Notes under the pieces: generated by a model
The model's input: only the letters and a program-made list of their open reading frames with translations
Databases searched by the model: none
Told to the model about the DNA's origin: nothing
Program-made: the position numbers and the translations under genes
Shown: positions 17,922 to 24,660 of the stretch, in pieces
Position numbering within the stretch: the first letter of the stretch is position 1
Layout: the number at the start of each line of letters is the position of its first letter
NCBI GenBank assembly: GCA_937927975.1
Contig: CALEZT010000049.1
Span: 1-64,000, forward strand
Length of the DNA: 64,000 nt
Source of the DNA: an uncultured Phycisphaerales bacterium
GTDB taxonomy: Bacteria > Planctomycetota > Phycisphaerae > Sedimentisphaerales > Anaerobacaceae
Direction of reading: 5' to 3'

Positions 17922-18030
17922 TCGATGATTCCTCCGTGATCTGTTGCCAAGCGGCCGCACGCAAATCCCGGCTCGGCAGCGCCGTGAGATAGCTGACGAT
18001 CGACGTTTCGATGTACACAGTCTTCCGCAT
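17914..18030 (-). pseudogene. truncated PIN-domain (VapC-like) toxin, N-terminal 38 residues only
   Basis: The frame starts at the ATG at 18030 with 'MRKTVYIETSIVSYLTALPS', the classic first strand and helix of a PIN nuclease with its first acidic residue (Glu8). It breaks off after 'AAAWQQITEE', running into the ribosome site of the downstream small gene. A full PIN domain needs about 130 residues, so the remaining acidic residues are lost, most simply by an internal deletion joining the 5' end of the toxin to the start of its partner. Confidence 0.75.
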
Positions 18031-18238
18031 GGCATCCAGACTACCCGCTTCTCCTGAGTTTGACAAGGGCGTCGTGTGCCCGACCCCGTCCATCTCGGTG
18101 CTGCCTCTCGCCAGGCCGCCAAGACCGCAGAGGCTTGCGCACTTGCCGTTCCCTACCCTCGGTCCGCTGTTCTTCTCTGGCGTCTTTCGCGTCTTGGCGA
18201 GAGAACAGGTTCTTGGTTGAGGCCGAAGGCCACGATGC

Positions 18239-18343
18239 GTTCTCTGTGGCAAAACCAAGAAGAAAGCTCTTGAGCCACAGAGGGCACAGAGACCACAGAG
18301 AAACCGACGGAAAGTCTTCGAACCGCCTGAAGCGTAAACGAAG
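18239..18343. repeat. 105-bp direct repeat, copy 2
   Basis: Same element as 17624-17728, same orientation, 615 bp away. The two copies bracket the broken PIN locus. The spacer 18031-18368 otherwise contains no supported gene. Confidence 0.85.
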
Positions 18344-18368
18344 AACATACCCCGAGTTGGCGCCGATG

Positions 18369-18881
18369 TCATTTGCCCGATTGGCTGCTGATGTGGATTC
18401 CCACCCGGCACTTCTCCATACGACACCCAATCATCGTGATTCCGCCGATGCTCAGGTACGAGCCATCACGAGCCACAAGACAAGAAGGGGCTCCATATTC
18501 ATTCGACTTCATGAAGCGACCATCCGGCGCAAACAGCTCAGCCTCCGTTTTCAGGGCGGCAGCATCCTTTCGGCGAACCTCAAAGAGGGTCTGCCCATCT
18601 AATTCGCAGATGGTCATCTTATCTGGATATCGCATTTTCAGATTCGACTTAGCACCATCCTTCGTAAGGAACAATCTCGAGCCTTTGGCCTTTGCGAAAT
18701 AGATACCGTCCTTATTGAATATCTTGAACTCAGTCGTATATCCAACCGATTGCTCGTGTACAACCTCTATGAGAGGCGTATCATCATACTCAAGAATAAC
18801 GGGAACGTCCTTGAAGAAGTTGCCGCCGTACTCGACTTCGGGACTCTCGACAAACACTAGGCTGTCTGGCTCGCTCACCAT
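18369..18881 (-). CDS. hypothetical protein, low G+C orphan
   Basis: 170 residues from the ATG at 18881, with GAGGAG six bases ahead. No family recognised. The sequence alternates short beta-like strands and charged turns ('FKIFNKDGIYFAKAKGSRLF', 'TICELDGQTLFEVRRKDAAA', 'ELFAPDGRFMKSNEYG'), suggesting an all-beta fold with an internal repeat of the pattern D-G-x(2-4)-[FY]. It has no signal peptide or membrane segment. Base composition is clearly lower in G+C than the neighbours, and it sits between repeat-rich scars, so horizontal acquisition is likely. Confidence 0.65.
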   Translation of the reverse strand: MVSEPDSLVFVESPEVEYGGNFFKDVPVILEYDDTPLIEVVHEQSVGYTTEFKIFNKDGIYFAKAKGSRLFLTKDGAKSNLKMRYPDKMTICELDGQTLFEVRRKDAAALKTEAELFAPDGRFMKSNEYGAPSCLVARDGSYLSIGGITMIGCRMEKCRVGIHISSQSGK

Positions 18882-19399
18882 GCTGGTCTCCTCGAAAAAG
18901 CACCTCAACACCTATTCGAACGTCACTTCATCCCAATCTCGAAACGACCATGTGAGGGGCCGGGGGCAGGCATTGAAACCGGCCTGAAAGAAAGGCGGCG
19001 ACCATCAGAGAACAAGTCGTGTACCGTCCGATTCCTTGCTGCCCAACGCCATCAGGGCTATATTGTCGCCATGTCCGCACTTCCACGGTCTTCTCTCGGC
19101 CTCCAAAGCCGTTGCGCTCGATTCTGGGTCGGATTGTAGCCTGGGGCGGGCGGGGAGGCAAGGGGAAAAGCGGCGGGACGCCGCGTTTGAGCGTGGGAGC
19201 GTAGAAGCGTGAAAGCGTTGGAGGGACGGCGACTGGCTTCGCCGGGCTTCTTTCTGGACGCATCCACGCTTCTACGCATTTACGCTTCTACCGGCCGAAG
19301 GCCGTCCCGCTCGCCTCGCGAAATACAATACTCAGGGCATCCACTTCCGGGTCATAGCTTATCTTCATAGGGCACCTTCACTTCTTCTTCGAATCAGCG
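18882..19399. other. repeat-bearing non-coding stretch
   Basis: No supported gene. Contains an inverted repeat of CGTAGAAGCGT (19200-19210) with ACGCTTCTACG (19266-19276), embedded in tandem 'gcgt(g/a)' and 'acgcttctac' words at 19190-19293. Confidence 0.5.
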
Positions 19400-19606
19400 T
19401 CAATCTGCGAAATCTGCGGATGATCTCTTCTCTTTCATTCCGGAGGGGTAGTCCACAGATTGCGCAGATTTTCGCAGATTGGGAGAAAGGACGCGTTCGG
19501 CTTCGTCGAGCCACTCCGAGCCAAGGTCCGGCAAACGATCCTCGCAGTACCGGGCCGCATCGGTGATCTCGGCCTCGGCGTCGGGATGAAACGTGAACGG
19601 TTTCAC
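19400..19606 (-). pseudogene. truncated ParE/RelE-family toxin
   Basis: A GTG start at 19606 overlaps the stop of the upstream antitoxin gene. The first 40 residues or so are typical ParE ('FTFHPDAEAEITDAARYCED', 'LGSEWLDEAERVL'). The frame then enters a dispersed repeat (minus strand 'CCAATCTGCGAAAATCTGCG', about 19458-19488) and continues as unrelated sequence to a stop at 19400. The C-terminal half of ParE, with the residues needed for gyrase inhibition, is missing, so it is most likely inactive. Confidence 0.75.
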
Positions 19607-19749
19607 GAGATGGAAGCCCTGGCCCGGCGAATCACTTCTTCGGCAGACATTTCCGTCACCTGCCCCTGCTCCAGTTCGTCCAAGCGCCGCTCCGCCTCCT
19701 CGATCCAGAGGGCTTCGATCTCCTGTTCTGACAGTTCGTCAATGCTCAT
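19603..19749 (-). CDS. short antitoxin of the putative addiction-module family (PF09720-like)
   Basis: 48 residues from the ATG at 19749 (AGGAG seven bases ahead). The sequence 'LSEQEIEALWIEEAERRLDE' and the ending 'SAEEVIRRARASI' match the C-terminal half of addiction-module antitoxins that pair with ParE/RelE toxins. Full-length members are about 70-75 residues; the N-terminal quarter ('LPxxERxxLxxxL') is missing here. Its stop overlaps the GTG start of the ParE fragment, the standard antitoxin-toxin arrangement. Confidence 0.65.
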   Translation of the reverse strand: MSIDELSEQEIEALWIEEAERRLDELEQGQVTEMSAEEVIRRARASIS

Positions 19750-19926
19750 GGGTGCTCCTTGTACCTCTACAACGTTCCCCTTCAATTGTAGAGGCAGGCA
19801 TGGCCAAGAGCAAAGGAAATGCGCACTTCCCAAGAGCTGGCCGGCGGGACGCCGCGTCGGGCTGTGCCCAGATACTCGGGTGGCCCCCCGGCAAACGAAA
19901 GAGGTTCCTGCTCCGCGAGGCTGAAT

Positions 19927-19947
19927 GCAGGTCCGAAACGGACCTGC
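19927..19947. repeat. stem-loop with CGAAACG loop
   Basis: GCAGGTCCG and CGGACCTGC form a perfect 9-bp stem around AAA; a run of five T lies nine bases further on (19956-19960). A similar but shorter stem-loop, GGAGCG-AAA-CGCTCC, is at 19986-20000. Confidence 0.5.
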
Positions 19948-20437
19948 CTGGGGAGTTTTTCGCCTTGGGCCTCCAGCATGGTATCGGAGCGAAACGCTCC
20001 CCTCGAGGGCGTGCGAAGGGGCCCCCAAGGCTGAACATCGCGTTGGGGACTCCGGCACCCATACTGCTGCTGGCTTCAACGCGGTAAACTCCCGCCGCCC
20101 CGCCACATCGCGGCGTTTCACATCAAGGCGGCGGATTCCGGATCAGTCCGTGTCTTCCTTTGTCCATCCGAAGAGACCCGTCCTGTGCCAAAAGAGCTGG
20201 GCGGCCGGACGCCGGGAAGAGGGTTCACCACGGAGACACAGAGATCACTGAGAAGAGAAGGCCCTGCGACGAAGTCGAGCGTACGTTGTCTCGCTCTGAT
20301 CGGCGTTCATCTGCGTTCATCTGCGGTTGCTCTCTTTGTTTCCTCTGTGGCAGAAGATTCTTTCAGGGCGTTTCGTTAGTCTCTGTCGGACAACGAGTTA
20401 TGCACATGTAAATATTGGACTGTGTGTTCGTTTTTTG

Positions 20438-20467
20438 TTGAAACTCCTCCGCTGTCCATGGTATAAT
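20438..20467 (+). promoter_or_regulatory. strong-looking sigma70-type promoter
   Basis: TTGAAA (20438-20443) and a consensus TATAAT (20462-20467) are 18 bases apart in a locally A+T-rich segment, 77 bases upstream of the start of the split gene at 20544. It is the best consensus promoter in this repeat region, yet its gene is broken. Confidence 0.55.
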
Positions 20468-20543
20468 GTTCATATGTGTCGCCTCGCGAGCGGCGACGGA
20501 TCGTGAATCATAACTGGTCGATCGTTGATTCGGAGGGTTCATC

Positions 20544-21085
20544 ATGGCGAGCAGGGCTCAGATCCAGGCCAATCGGTCCAATGCGAAAAAGTCCACGGGA
20601 CCTCGCACGGTCGAGGGGAAAGAGAGGGCTTCGCAGGGGCCAGGGTGATGGACCGAATGCTGATGTACGAACGCCGGATCGAAAACAGCCTGTACCGCAC
20701 GATGCGTGAGCTGCGTCGGGAGCAGGAGGCCCGCACGGCGGCAGAAGCCTCCCATTCGCAGGGCGATCCTGAGGTCAACAAGGTCAATCAGGTCAATAAG
20801 GTCCCCACCCCGCATGCGGAGGAAGGCCTCGCGGTCGATCAAGAGCCCGCGATCCCGGCGGAATTGGCTTCGTTTGGCGCAGATTGCACGGATTCCAGTC
20901 CGCGTGGCAGCGACAAGCGGAGTCCTCGCAGCTTGTCGATGGCTCCTTCGCAGGGGCAAGACCATCGACAAACGAGTTTGTCGATGCCACCCGGAGTCGA
21001 AGAAAGCCGTTCTGACTTCACACTTGGAACTGCACACTTGAGACTCGCGAAGCCTTCGTGCGAAACGAACCCAATTCCAGCTTGA
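20544..21085 (+). pseudogene. split remnant of the planctomycete 'ANRxNAxKSTGPRT' protein family
   Basis: From the ATG at 20544 the frame reads 'MASRAQIQANRSNAKKSTGP' and 'RTVEGKERASQ', the typical N terminus of a family I know from planctomycete genomes, then stops at 20648. In another frame, from about 20648, it reads 'MDRMLMYERRIENSLYRTMR' and onward, which matches that family's C-terminal part. The middle (normally well over 100 residues) is missing, and the two ends are now out of frame. The 3' part includes a short tandem repeat coding 'VNKVNQVNKV' (20771-20802). Function of the family is unknown. Confidence 0.65.
20964..20985. repeat. near-perfect palindrome ATCGACAAAC-GA-GTTTGTCGAT
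   Basis: A 10-bp stem with a two-base centre, within the 3' part of the split pseudogene. A similar word (cttgtcgatgg) occurs 30 bases upstream, so several alternative foldings are possible. Confidence 0.5.
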
Positions 21086-21093
21086 AGCTCCTC

Positions 21094-21240
21094 CTACGCC
21101 AGGAGGCCGCCGATGACGGCGCCGACCAGCAGCGGGCCGATGACCGCTCCGGCGATCGCGACGAACGTGGCTACGCCGGTAACGAGGCCGATCAGCGGAA
21201 GGCCGATTTCGAGGAGGATTCGGCGCCCGGCTGGGCCCTG
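21094..21240 (-). other. in-frame hydrophobic 48-codon extension after the exchanger stop codon
   Basis: Reading past the TGA at 21241-21243 in the exchanger frame, 48 sense codons follow to a TAG at 21094-21096. They encode a strongly hydrophobic, membrane-helix-like sequence ('LPLIGLVTGVATFVAIAGAV', 'IGPLLVGAVIGGLLA'). There is no ATG/GTG/TTG start with a ribosome site. It could be the relic of a separate small membrane protein or of a longer exchanger. Confidence 0.4.
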
Positions 21241-22203
21241 TCATCGCAGGTAGAGCAGATAGCCCACATAGCCCGCGTAGCCGGCCAGCATCAACGAGGC
21301 CTCCCACCGGTCGAGCTTGTGGCGTTTGCCGGTGAACATGACCAGCAGCAACAGCAGCGTGGCCGCGGTCAGGACGTACAGGTCGGCGTTGAAGGACGCC
21401 GGGTATGGAGCCGGTCGAACGACCGCGCTGACCCCGAGGATGGCCAGGATATTGAAGATGTTGGACCCGACGACGTTGCCGACCGCGATGTCGGAATGCT
21501 TGCGATAGGCCGCGATGGCGGAGGTGGCCAGTTCCGGCAGGGAGGTGCCCGCCGCGACGACCGTGGCGCCGATGAACTTCTCGCTGAGGTTCAACTGGCG
21601 GGCCAGGGCCACCGCCCCCTCGACGCACAGCCGCCCGCCGGCCACGAGCAGGAGCAGTCCGCCGAGGATGAGAGCGGCCGAGACGCCCCAGGAATAGACG
21701 CGAACGTCGAACTCGTCGCTGGCCTCGACTGTGGCCAGGCCGAACGTGTAGACGACGAAGATGGTGAACAACAGCAGAAGCACCAGGCCGTCGGCGCGAG
21801 ACAGAACGTCGGTCGTGCCGGCCGCGTCCCATCGGTCGTTCACCAGGAAGAACAGCGCCAGGGTCGCCAGGAGGGAAAAGGGGATCTCCTTCCAGACGGT
21901 GTTCCGCTGGACGGCCACCGGATAGATCAGGCCGGAGATGCCCAGGATGAGGAGGATATTGAAGATGTTGCTGCCGACGATGTTGCCGAAGACGATCTCG
22001 TTGCGGCCCTCGGCCGACGCGAAGACGTTGACCACCATCTCCGGCGTCGAAGTCCCGAAGGCCACGACGGTCAGTCCGATGACAATCTCGGCGATGGCCA
22101 GTCGCTTGGCCAGCGACGACGCCCCGCGAATGAGCAGTTCCGCCCCGATGACCAACAAGACCAGCCCCCCTGCCGTAGTCAGCAGGGACACCAGCGCACT
22201 CAT
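21241..22203 (-). CDS. calcium/sodium antiporter (CaCA family, YrbG-like)
   Basis: 320 residues from the ATG at 22203, preceded by AAAGGAG. Ten or so transmembrane segments in two homologous halves. The alpha repeats carry the ion-binding signatures: 'VVAFGTSTPEMVVNVFAS' with 'GNIVGSNIFNILLILG' in the first half, and 'VVAAGTSLPELATSAIAA' with 'GNVVGSNIFNILAILG' in the second. Both catalytic acidic residues (Glu in TPE and LPE) are present, so it should work as an inner-membrane Ca2+/Na+ or Ca2+/H+ exchanger. Length matches the family. It is divergent from the dehydroquinate synthase gene. Confidence 0.95.
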   Translation of the reverse strand: MSALVSLLTTAGGLVLLVIGAELLIRGASSLAKRLAIAEIVIGLTVVAFGTSTPEMVVNVFASAEGRNEIVFGNIVGSNIFNILLILGISGLIYPVAVQRNTVWKEIPFSLLATLALFFLVNDRWDAAGTTDVLSRADGLVLLLLFTIFVVYTFGLATVEASDEFDVRVYSWGVSAALILGGLLLLVAGGRLCVEGAVALARQLNLSEKFIGATVVAAGTSLPELATSAIAAYRKHSDIAVGNVVGSNIFNILAILGVSAVVRPAPYPASFNADLYVLTAATLLLLLVMFTGKRHKLDRWEASLMLAGYAGYVGYLLYLR

Positions 22204-22321
22204 AACCGACTCCTTTCCTCGAACGCCATCATTTCGACCGACGCGAGTTCTCGCGACATTGTACCATTCGCGGGTCTGCAAGGACAGCGGAGGCAACACC
22301 CTGCCCTTGGTCCGGTCCGGG

Positions 22322-22351
22322 TTGACAGGTTCGCCGGTGCGACAGTACACT
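22322..22351 (+). promoter_or_regulatory. candidate sigma70-type promoter for the dehydroquinate synthase gene
   Basis: A consensus TTGACA (22322-22327) and TACACT (22346-22351) are 18 bases apart, 63 bases upstream of the start codon at 22415. Confidence 0.5.
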
Positions 22352-22414
22352 CTCGGTCGGCCGCAAGCGCTGGGCAACGTCCGAACGACTCGTGAACACC
22401 AACCGGGAGCAGAC

Positions 22415-23410
22415 ATGAAACGACTCTGGGTCAACGTGGTTCCGTATGAGAAGGAAATCGCCATCGCGGCGTTGGAGAGCGGGGCCGAAGCGCTCGTGCT
22501 GCCCGAGGGGCAAAGCGGGACCGTCCGCCAGTTCGGCAAGATCAAGACGGTCGAGGCCGGCGGCGACCTCAAGCCCGGCGTGGACGTCGAGTTCATCGAC
22601 GTCGCGAGCAAGGCCGACGAGGACCGGGCGGCCGCGGTGCCCGCGAACAAGCTGGTCGTGCTCAAGATGCTCGACTGGACGATCATCCCGATCGAGAACC
22701 TGTTGGCCCGCCGGGGTGGGAACCTGCTGGTCCAGGTCGCCAACAGCGAACAGGCAAAGCTCATGGTCGAGATCCTGGAGAAAGGCGTCGACGGCGTCGT
22801 GCTGGACACCACCGACGTCAACGAGATCAAGAAGACCGCGGAGGTGGTCCAGGGCGTCGGCGAGCGGATGGAGCTTGTCGAAGCGACGGTCAAGTCCGCC
22901 CGCCAGCTCGGCATGGGCGACCGCTCCTGTCTGGACACCTGCACGCAGATGGCCCTGGGCGAGGGCATGCTCGTGGGCAACACAGCCACGGGCTTTTTCC
23001 TGATCCACTCGGAGTCCATCGACAATCCGTACGTCGCGTCGCGTCCCTTCCGCGTGAACGCCGGCGCGGTCCACGCCTACATCCTCACGCCCGGCGGCAA
23101 GACCAAGTACCTCGCGGACCTGAAGACCGGCGACGAGGTGATGCTCGTGGACTTCCAGGGTCGGACACAAGTGGCGTACCTGGGGCGCAACAAGATCGAG
23201 CGGCGACCCATGATGCTGATCGAGGCAGACGCCCAGGGTCAGCCGATCAGTCTGGTGCTGCAGAACGCCGAGACGATCCGCCTGGTGGACCCGCAGGGCA
23301 AGGCGATCTCGGTCACGAGCCTCAAGCCCGGCGACAAGGTCCTGGGTCACGTCGAGAAGGCGGGCCGCCACTTCGGCATGAAGGTCGAAGAGAGCCTGAT
23401 CGAGCGATAG
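22415..23410 (+). CDS. 3-dehydroquinate synthase II (archaeal-type)
   Basis: 331 residues from the ATG at 22415 (GGGAG five bases ahead). It matches the AroB'-type enzyme, which uses NAD and 2-amino-3,7-dideoxy-D-threo-hept-6-ulosonate to make 3-dehydroquinate, rather than classical AroB. Visible features: 'KRLWVNVVPYEKEIAIAALE', 'DGVVLDTTDVNEIKK', 'MGDRSCLDTCTQMALGEGML', 'GNTATGFFLIHSESIDNPYV', 'RPFRVNAGAVHAYIL', and a C-terminal 'LKPGDKVLGHVE'. Length is typical. The partner ADH synthase is not next to it. Its presence suggests the modified entry to the shikimate pathway, or use for a secondary metabolite. Confidence 0.9.
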   Translation: MKRLWVNVVPYEKEIAIAALESGAEALVLPEGQSGTVRQFGKIKTVEAGGDLKPGVDVEFIDVASKADEDRAAAVPANKLVVLKMLDWTIIPIENLLARRGGNLLVQVANSEQAKLMVEILEKGVDGVVLDTTDVNEIKKTAEVVQGVGERMELVEATVKSARQLGMGDRSCLDTCTQMALGEGMLVGNTATGFFLIHSESIDNPYVASRPFRVNAGAVHAYILTPGGKTKYLADLKTGDEVMLVDFQGRTQVAYLGRNKIERRPMMLIEADAQGQPISLVLQNAETIRLVDPQGKAISVTSLKPGDKVLGHVEKAGRHFGMKVEESLIER

Positions 23411-23414
23411 AACG

Positions 23415-23771
23415 TCAGAGACGCTCGGCCATTTCGCGTCGGAATGAGTCCTCGGCCCGACGCTCCTGAAAGGTGCGCTGGCCCCAGAATCGCCTGGGAT
23501 TGCCGCACATCCAGCAGGAGCAGCGTGCCAGATGATCGTAGTGGCGAAGGGCGAAATGGTCTCGCAGGGCGAAGACGTCCTCCCATGTGACCGGCCCCGT
23601 CCGCCACTGTCCGCGGAAATCCCGCCACGGGACCCACGAACGACAGGCGGCCATCCCCTCGGGGGATGGATATTGCTCTTTGACAACTCGCCATGCCTTG
23701 GCGATCATGCGCCTGCGCTGCCGGCGCCGCCAAGCCCTCGTGCGTCTTCGAACACTCCTCGATTCGAGCAT
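23415..23771 (-). CDS. small Arg-rich protein with a CxCWMCGNPR motif
   Basis: 118 residues from the ATG at 23771 (GGAGG six bases ahead). The N terminus is very basic ('RRRTRAWRRRQRRR'), and near the C terminus is 'RCSCWMCGNPRRFWGQRTFQ' followed by 'ERRAEDSFR'. Short proteins with this C-x-C-x2-C-G-N-P-R signature are widespread in bacteria and usually annotated hypothetical; the Cys triad plus a His or further Cys could bind zinc, and the basic N terminus suggests nucleic-acid binding. The central Trp-rich portion ('WVPWRDFRGQWRTGPVTWED') looks like an extra insertion. Its stop is four bases from the stop of the converging gene. Confidence 0.65.
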   Translation of the reverse strand: MLESRSVRRRTRAWRRRQRRRMIAKAWRVVKEQYPSPEGMAACRSWVPWRDFRGQWRTGPVTWEDVFALRDHFALRHYDHLARCSCWMCGNPRRFWGQRTFQERRAEDSFRREMAERL

Positions 23772-23899
23772 ACAACACCTCCATCGCTGCGCCGCCCGCA
23801 AGAACACAGCGTCCTCGCGGGCCGTCGCGTGATGGAGGTGAAGTAGTAGGAGTAGTCCATCGCGTCAGCCCCCAGCCCCTCTCGCATAAGGTCAACACC

Positions 23900-24151
23900 T
23901 CACGATGCCCGCAGTTTCTCGCTCACCCATTCCTTGACGAGGGCCGCCTCGTCGATTCCCCGGGACTCGGCCATACGTTTCAATGCTTCGGCCTGCTTGG
24001 GCAGCAGATGAATCCGGACAACCGCCTGCGTTTCCCGTTCAAAGACCGGTTCGCTCACTTCTTCGAGTTCATCCTCAAACTGCGTAACGTCATGGTTATC
24101 CCAGAATCTCGCGAGTTCTTCAATCGAGTCTGTCTTTGGAATCTTGCCCAT
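23900..24151 (-). CDS. CopG/BrnA-like antitoxin
   Basis: 83 residues. The N-terminal half is acidic ('SIEELARFWDNHDVTQFEDE'), and the C-terminal half carries a ribbon-helix-helix-like segment ('QAVVRIHLLPKQAEALKRMA', then 'RGIDEAALVKEWVSEKL'). This is the usual build of the antitoxin following a BrnT-type toxin: toxin-neutralising N terminus, DNA-binding C terminus. It starts one base after the stop of the toxin gene, so the two are translated from one message. It probably represses its own operon. Confidence 0.8.
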   Translation of the reverse strand: MGKIPKTDSIEELARFWDNHDVTQFEDELEEVSEPVFERETQAVVRIHLLPKQAEALKRMAESRGIDEAALVKEWVSEKLRAS

Positions 24152-24152
24152 A

Positions 24153-24437
24153 TCAGCGGTTCCTCCACCGATTGAAACGTCTCTTCTCTTTGTCAGTCAT
24201 TGGCCGGGCGGTGATCGGATAGCCTTTCATGTCGGGCAAACCTATCACAACGCAGAAAAGATACCGTCCGCTCGACGTTTGTCCCAATACGTAGTAGACT
24301 GGATTCTCTCCAGCCGATCTTGTGCGAAGAACCAGAGGACGCCGGAAGCAGATTTCCGCCACTTCGTCTGGCCGAACCCCGTGTTCGGCTATGTGTGCGA
24401 CGCGATCCTCAGGCCAAATCAACTCCCTGATTCTCAT
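24153..24437 (-). CDS. BrnT-family toxin
   Basis: 94 residues, intact. Signature elements: 'LIWPEDRVAHIAEHGVRPDE', the position equivalent to the 'W-x5-H-I-x2-H-G-V' helix of the family, 'EICFRRPLVLRTR', 'YYVLGQTSSGRYLFCVVI' and the ending 'ITARPMTDKEKRRFNRWRN', which matches the conserved RpMt-x-K-E-x3-Y/F box. BrnT is a RelE-fold ribonuclease toxin. The gene precedes its antitoxin, as is normal for BrnT/BrnA. It is the only complete toxin-antitoxin pair in this window. Confidence 0.85.
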   Translation of the reverse strand: MRIRELIWPEDRVAHIAEHGVRPDEVAEICFRRPLVLRTRSAGENPVYYVLGQTSSGRYLFCVVIGLPDMKGYPITARPMTDKEKRRFNRWRNR

Positions 24438-24660
24438 GCCCCCAGGATAACAGGCCCCTCTGCGAAAGGCAAGGGTATCCCATGATCTCGCTTCTCGTCA
24501 TCTGCGACGAATCGTTCGCCTCAGTTCTCAGCAGCCAGATCTCCGCTCCCGTGAAAAGGCAGAACGCCGTATCGACATGGAACGGAAGAGGTTCCAGACC
24601 CAGTCGCAAGCCGTGGGTCAGCAGGAACACTCTCAGTAATCGAAGCCTCATGCCGTCCTT

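Larger units (their letters stand above)
19750..20543. other. long non-coding repeat-rich stretch
   Basis: About 800 bp without a supported gene. Contents: two stem-loops closed by the loop CG-AAA-CG (19927-19947 and 19986-20000), an 'acggagacacagagatcact' word at 20229-20248 and a 'tgtttcctctgtggcagaag' word at 20337-20356 (both related to the 105-bp repeat), and a promoter at 20438-20467. Confidence 0.55.

Noticed and set aside
17491..17950. N-terminal extension of the DUF2961 frame
   Set aside because: The extra 150 codons cover the 105-bp repeat and a neighbouring small gene on the same strand; the ATG at 17491 has the ribosome site and signal peptide.
19739..20121. Several overlapping open frames in both directions in the 19.7-20.1 kb spacer
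   Set aside because: They overlap one another without similarity or ribosome sites and the DNA is dominated by hairpins and repeats.
24409..24651. 80-codon minus-strand frame between BrnT and the ADP-ribosylglycohydrolase
   Set aside because: Has a start, but no ribosome site and no family, and it overlaps the start of the BrnT gene.
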